Source of the DNA: Chelydra serpentina | Lineage: Eukaryota > Chordata > Testudines > Chelydridae | DNA length: 64,000 bases | Assembly: GCA_037349315.1 (NCBI GenBank) | Contig: JBAIAC010000260.1 | Coordinates: 434,001 to 498,000, forward strand | Reading direction: 5' to 3' | Shown here: piece after piece, positions 60,638 to 64,000 of the stretch | Layout: the number at the start of each line of letters is the position of its first letter | Position numbering within the stretch: the first letter of the stretch is position 1 | Program-made: the position numbers and the translations under genes | The notes under the pieces: generated by a model | The model's input: the letters and a program-made list of their open reading frames with translations, nothing else | What the model was told of the DNA's origin: nothing | The model's database searches: none

Positions 60638-61084
60638 ACGAGTCTGCTGCTCCGAGCAGCCTGCACCTCTGCTGGCCAGTGCCCCAGCCCGAGTCACGTC
60701 CGCAGCCTGGCCCGCCCCGGCTGACGGCGCGCAGAGCCACATGAGTCAATGGCAGGTGGAGTCGGGAGCCTCGGCTCTTTCCCCCAACAGCCCCACGGAG
60801 CTGCCGAGCGTCCCGAGAGCCTCCCGCGTGTTCTCCCGCAGCAGCCGCCTGCCAGTGTGGGTGGGAAAAGGGGACGAGGACGCGCTGCTGCCTCAGGCCA
60901 GGACAGGAGCCCTCACCACGCACAGGCCTGGCTCTTGCCTTCAGCCCAGGCAGCCAGAGGGGCCGGGGAGCTCCCTGGCAGTCCCACACCTCAGCCACCT
61001 CTTGCCTCACGGCCTCGGCTCCTGGCGCTCTGCTGGTCGCCCCCTCGCTTGCAGGCCCAGAGCAAAAAGAAACAAGCACCTGCC
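60638..61084. other. Asn-iMet spacer
   Basis: GC-rich. 60,915-61,084 matches 1,820-1,984, including AAAAA (T5 terminator of the next gene). Part of a 399-aa open frame on the minus strand without a recognisable domain. Confidence 0.5.
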
Positions 61085-61156
61085 TAGCAGAGGATGGTTT
61101 CGATCCATCGACCGCTGGGTTATGAGCCCAGCACACTGCCGCTGCGCCACTCTGCT
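61085..61156 (-). tRNA. tRNA-iMet (CAT) with T33
   Basis: Acceptor AGCAGAG/CTCTGCT with A1:U72, ATCGAAA T loop, stem CTGGG/CCCAG with the three G-C pairs of initiators. The loop is CTCATAA: base 33 is T, whereas the copies at 1,985, 26,343 and 63,151 have the vertebrate initiator C33. T5 terminator downstream. Confidence 0.87.
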
Positions 61157-61915
61157 GGGTCTCTGCCTCCAGCATCCAGCACCCAGCCTCCAGCATCCAC
61201 ACTAGCACCTTGCGAGCGCTGGCGCTGGCCAGCAGAGATCTCAGCCACAATGCCCCAGATGGGCAAACACTGTGGGCTCCTGAAGCCTCTGCCCCCCCAT
61301 GGATCCCCCCTAACCCTTCACGCTGCTCCTGTCTGTAGAATGGGAATGGGGCGGAGGCCGTGGAGGAGCCTCTGGGGACACAGATCTGAGGCTTGGGGAG
61401 AGACAGATTGTCTGAGACGTCAGAGCGCTGTAACCCTGCAGCCACCCCCGAAATCAGGGGCCTGTTCCCGCCCTGAGTCTGGGCTCCCGGGATCCCCCCC
61501 ACAGAGAAGGGTGCCCACAGAATACAGCCTGGAAACAGGCATGTGAAACTAACTCCTGCTCTCCCTGACCGGGCCTCCCCTAGACCAAATGACACCCCAG
61601 GAAAAAGCTTCTTCGCTGACCCCCCATATGTTAAAATTCTGAATACCCTTTTTTAATTGCATTTTTTGCTCATTTTATGATTTTCATGCGCAATTTGGAT
61701 ACGTGATTTTCTCTATCCAAATTGAGGGTGAGGGGAAAGAAGGTGGCACAAGATATAAAGAGTAAAACATGATACAATCATCCTAGTTAAGCCCCTAGCG
61801 ACTGCACAATCTTTTCATACACTTCTGTATTATCATCAGTGTCTTATTTCCTCTGGAGTCTAGACCTTGACTATACCTTGAAATTTGGATCTTGATAAAA
61901 ATATTCGCCGACCCC
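61157..61915. other. Intergenic, no gene
   Basis: To about 61,290 duplicated with 2,057-2,190. Beyond it AT-rich unique sequence with TTGGATACG/CTATCCAA motifs near 61,700. No gene. Confidence 0.45.
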
Positions 61916-61979
61916 TGGTTAAGGCAACGGACTTGACACGCACCGGGGTGTCCTTACACAGGTACAAATACTAGCAACA
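61916..61979 (+). pseudogene. tRNA-Ser relic
   Basis: GGTTAAGGCAACGGACTTGACA, GGGGTGTCC and ACACAGGTACAAATACTAGC follow the order of the Ser D loop, anticodon stem, variable arm and T arm. No closed acceptor. An old, heavily decayed copy. Confidence 0.5.
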
Positions 61980-62034
61980 ATGGCTGCTTTTTAGCCATTG
62001 TTTTTAATCAGGGCAATAAATTGATACAAAATCC

Positions 62035-62300
62035 TGTTAAATGATTTCTCAGCCTGAGTCCTTCACCCACATTCTGTAGGGCATTGGGCCACCATGTGGA
62101 TGTTTCATTTCCCTCTTCAATTTCACACAGAGACACAATTTCCTTTGCACAGATCCATGAACAGCAAAACCTCCCTGTGTCTCTTGTCTGAGCCAGGGCA
62201 TTCGATTCCATTCAAACCTCCTCTCCTGCTGTGACTGTGGTCAAACAGAGGGGATGTGGTCACTTTCATCTCTGACAGCGCCCCAGAGAAATCCTGCCCC
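62035..62300 (+). repeat. tRNA-associated spacer fragment
   Basis: CTCAGCCTGAGTCCTTC, ACAATTTCCTTTGCACAGATC and GAGCCAGGGCATTCGATTCC link it to both the Ala-type (16,206) and Ser-type (21,600, inverted) spacers. It then joins the Arg 5' flank. Confidence 0.65.
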
Positions 62301-62367
62301 CTAGCGAATGTGAGGAATGTGCAATTATTGGAGGGAATTTCAATCCCTCCAACCCTTGTACATCAGG

Positions 62368-62440
62368 GTCCCAGTGGCCTAATGGATAAGGCATTGGCTT
62401 CCTAAGCCAAAGATTGTGGGTTCAACTCCCATCTGGGGTG
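62368..62440 (+). tRNA. tRNA-Arg (CCT)
   Basis: Best Arg copy. Acceptor GTCCCAG/CTGGGGT with two wobbles; G73. Stem TTGGC/GCCAA encloses TTCCTAA, anticodon CCT, reading AGG. T arm GTGGG TTCAACT CCCAT one wobble. D arm GCCTAATGGATAAGGC canonical. No T4 run within 40 nt. Confidence 0.88.
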
Positions 62441-62863
62441 AAAAACTACTTTCTTCCTGTACATTGCAAAGAAACCTTGGTCTTATTTTCACCAAGGAAG
62501 CTGGGAGATGTTGGAACACAAAGTATTGGGTCTTGGAAACAATCCCCCAGAAATGTCATCTTCCACTCGACAAATGCTTTCTAGACCCATCAGTAGCAAA
62601 CACTTAATACTAGTGTTTGTCTGAGAAGAGAGTGCAGGGGAGTGTTTACTCCGACACGTCAATGAACGAAACAGACAGAAAGAGCAAGGCCGTTCTGAAA
62701 GAGAATGGATTTGTCTGGCGACAAAGCAGACCCTGATAATGAGCAACGGCGTGAAAAAAAGAGCTTCAAATGTGTGTTAGGTGTTAGTTAGGTTGGTCTT
62801 GCAAATTTAAAGAACATCCCAATGCCCTTAGCATGATGCGGACACTGCCATGCTGGAGGCTTA
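62441..62863. other. Arg 3' flank
   Basis: Shared with 29,702-29,880 and, inverted, 53,060-53,309 and 34,680-34,908. No gene. Confidence 0.55.
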
Positions 62864-62983
62864 GGGTAACCAGACAGCACTTGTGAAAAATCGGGACAGG
62901 GGGTGGAGGGTAATAGGAGCCTATATAAGAAAAAGACCCCAAAATCGGGACTGTCCCTATAAAATCGGGACATCTGGTCACCC
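62864..62983. mobile_element. TA-flanked MITE
   Basis: GGGTAACCAGACAGC at the left and CATCTGGTCACCC at the right, TA on both sides (62,862-62,863 and 62,984-62,985). 120 bp. Confidence 0.8.
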
Positions 62984-63150
62984 TATGGAGGCTCCACATT
63001 TATTTATTGGCAAATACAATTTGCATTATTTTAAAATATTGTGCACAGATTTTTATTGTATTGTATTTTATTGTTTGGTGCAGAATCCCTTCAGGAGTAA
63101 AACCCACTCAGCTGCCCTGTGACTAGATCCTGTAGGCAATTGCCACACAC

Positions 63151-63222
63151 AGCAGAGTGTCGCAGTGGAAGCGTGCTGGGCCCATAACCCAGAGGTCGAT
63201 GGATCGAAACCATCTTCTGCTA
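63151..63222 (+). tRNA. tRNA-iMet (CAT)
   Basis: Closest to the standard vertebrate initiator: AGCAGAG acceptor, GGAAGCGTGCTGGG, loop CCCATAA with C33, T arm GATGG ATCGAAA CCATC, A73. Differences: G10 to T, a C to T in the D loop and one wobble in the acceptor (TTCTGCT). Its flanks are unlike those of the other iMet copies. Confidence 0.9.
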
Positions 63223-63283
63223 GTTTCTGTTTCATTACTTACACCCCTGGAAATGATTCAGCAGCCTTTATTTCTTCTGCATA

Positions 63284-63560
63284 GAAAAGAGGAGCAAATT
63301 CTCTCTGTTTACACTTCCACAGCGATGACAGGAAGGAATAAACACCCAGCAGAGCCTGGCCCCACAGGCCCCCTGGGGCTCCCCCTGCAGTGGCCAGAGT
63401 GTCAGCAGGCCCCTGGGGCTTCCCCCTCCCCAGTGGTACAATGGGCCCTTTGGGGCTTTCCACCACCCCACGCATCAGGTGGTACTGAGGGACCCCTGGG
63501 CTCCCACGCCCCCAAGATTCAGTCAGGGGTATTTACGGTACAGGTCAGGGGCCATGATTT
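63284..63560 (+). repeat. Dispersed repeat, copy 2
   Basis: Matches 47,632-47,905 (AAAGAGGAGCAAATTCTCTC to GGGGCCATGATTT), with a longer right end, TTGCCCATGAGCC, to about 63,615. Confidence 0.7.
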
Positions 63561-64000
63561 TGTGTTTCTTGCCCATGAGCCATCCATGACTTTTTCTTAA
63601 AATACCCGTGATTAAGTCGTAGCCTTAGCTATGACTCCAGTCACATGGTTTCTTCTGCAGCAGGATCTTTTTTCCTGGAAGAGCAGTGTGGCATTTCCTG
63701 GGCAGAGGCAGCCTGATTCATACTCTGCAGCCATCTGCAAGATTCAGACTTTACTGCTGGGGGAATTCGGCACCACTGCGCACACGCAGAATTCATGTCC
63801 CCTGCAGAATTCTTTGCTTCCCTGCAGAATAAGACTTTCTCATGGGGAAGCAAAGGGAAGCCACAACAGTGGTCATGTGCCCCTCCGCAGAAGTTCTGGA
63901 GCGGCGTTTTGGGCATGTGGAGTAGGCAGCAGAGAGGCGCAGCCTCACCACCGAGTCTGTTTCCCAGGACGGGAGGGGGGCTGCAGGGTGATCTCCCACC
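63561..64000. other. Unassigned end of window
   Basis: CCCTGCAGAATTC occurs twice around 63,800. No gene recognised. Confidence 0.4.

Noticed and set aside
60396..61595. 399-aa minus-strand open frame
   Set aside because: It runs through two tRNA genes and GC-rich duplicated spacer; the matching region at 1,745-2,185 does not keep it. No domain recognised.

Overview
This window looks like chromosomal DNA from a cryptodiran turtle. It contains CR1 LINE 3' ends with ATTCTATG-type tails, one SINE with the tRNA-derived head I know from turtles (Cry type), CORE/MIR-like SINEs, TA-flanked GGGTGACCAGA miniature transposons, and LTR fragments of kinds I recall from turtle genomes. The species call rests on recognition, not on a search. 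I find no protein-coding gene. The long open frames are shadows of minisatellites whose unit length is divisible by three, or remnants of CR1 reverse transcriptase.

The main content is a dense tRNA gene cluster: about 61 tRNA genes, pseudogenes and fragments in 64 kb, on both strands, roughly one per kilobase. Families present are iMet (7), Val (7), Asn (7), Lys (6), Arg (6), Ser (8), Thr (5), Ala (5), Phe (5), Gln (3), Cys (1) and Glu (1). About half have a good cloverleaf with a matching anticodon. The rest are decaying, truncated, or have a sound body with an anticodon of another amino acid.

The cluster has grown by repeated segmental duplication, often inverted. 1-1,744 repeats at 13,910-15,416 (direct). 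17,540-19,310 repeats inverted at 23,151-24,850. 18,570-20,960 repeats inverted at 43,450-45,840. 34,300-37,690 repeats inverted at 53,520-58,140. 31,210-31,750 repeats at 50,395-50,920 (direct). 59,710-60,210 repeats inverted at 28,840-29,340. A diverged spacer family of about 300-700 bp sits beside Ala, Ser, Arg and other tRNA genes, so different tRNA families seem to have spread on a shared spacer.

Layout: 1-9 kb has iMet, Val, Lys-like, Glu and Thr genes, a C/G-rich inverted pair and two 57-bp minisatellite arrays. 9-17 kb has Ala, Thr, Lys, Phe-like and Arg-like genes. 17-25 kb is a large inverted repeat with Val, Phe and Ser genes. 26-31 kb has iMet, Asn, Thr, Arg and Cys. 31-34 kb is tRNA-poor. 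34-46 kb has Asn, Arg, Ala, Gln, Ser and Lys. 46-50 kb has broken tRNAs and the largest 57-bp array, fused to CR1. 50-59 kb has Ser, Gln, Arg and Ala, an LTR element with inverted LTR termini, Asn and Lys. 59-64 kb has Phe, Thr, Asn-like, iMet and Arg.

Points most worth a second look: two alanine tRNAs with a threonine (TGT) anticodon and an intact G3:U70 pair; a set of Arg paralogues with four different anticodons; Asn and iMet bodies carrying Lys or Ser anticodons; a 57-bp minisatellite at four sites, joined to a tRNA, a SINE or a LINE; and an LTR element with opposed LTR ends and a 5-bp target duplication.
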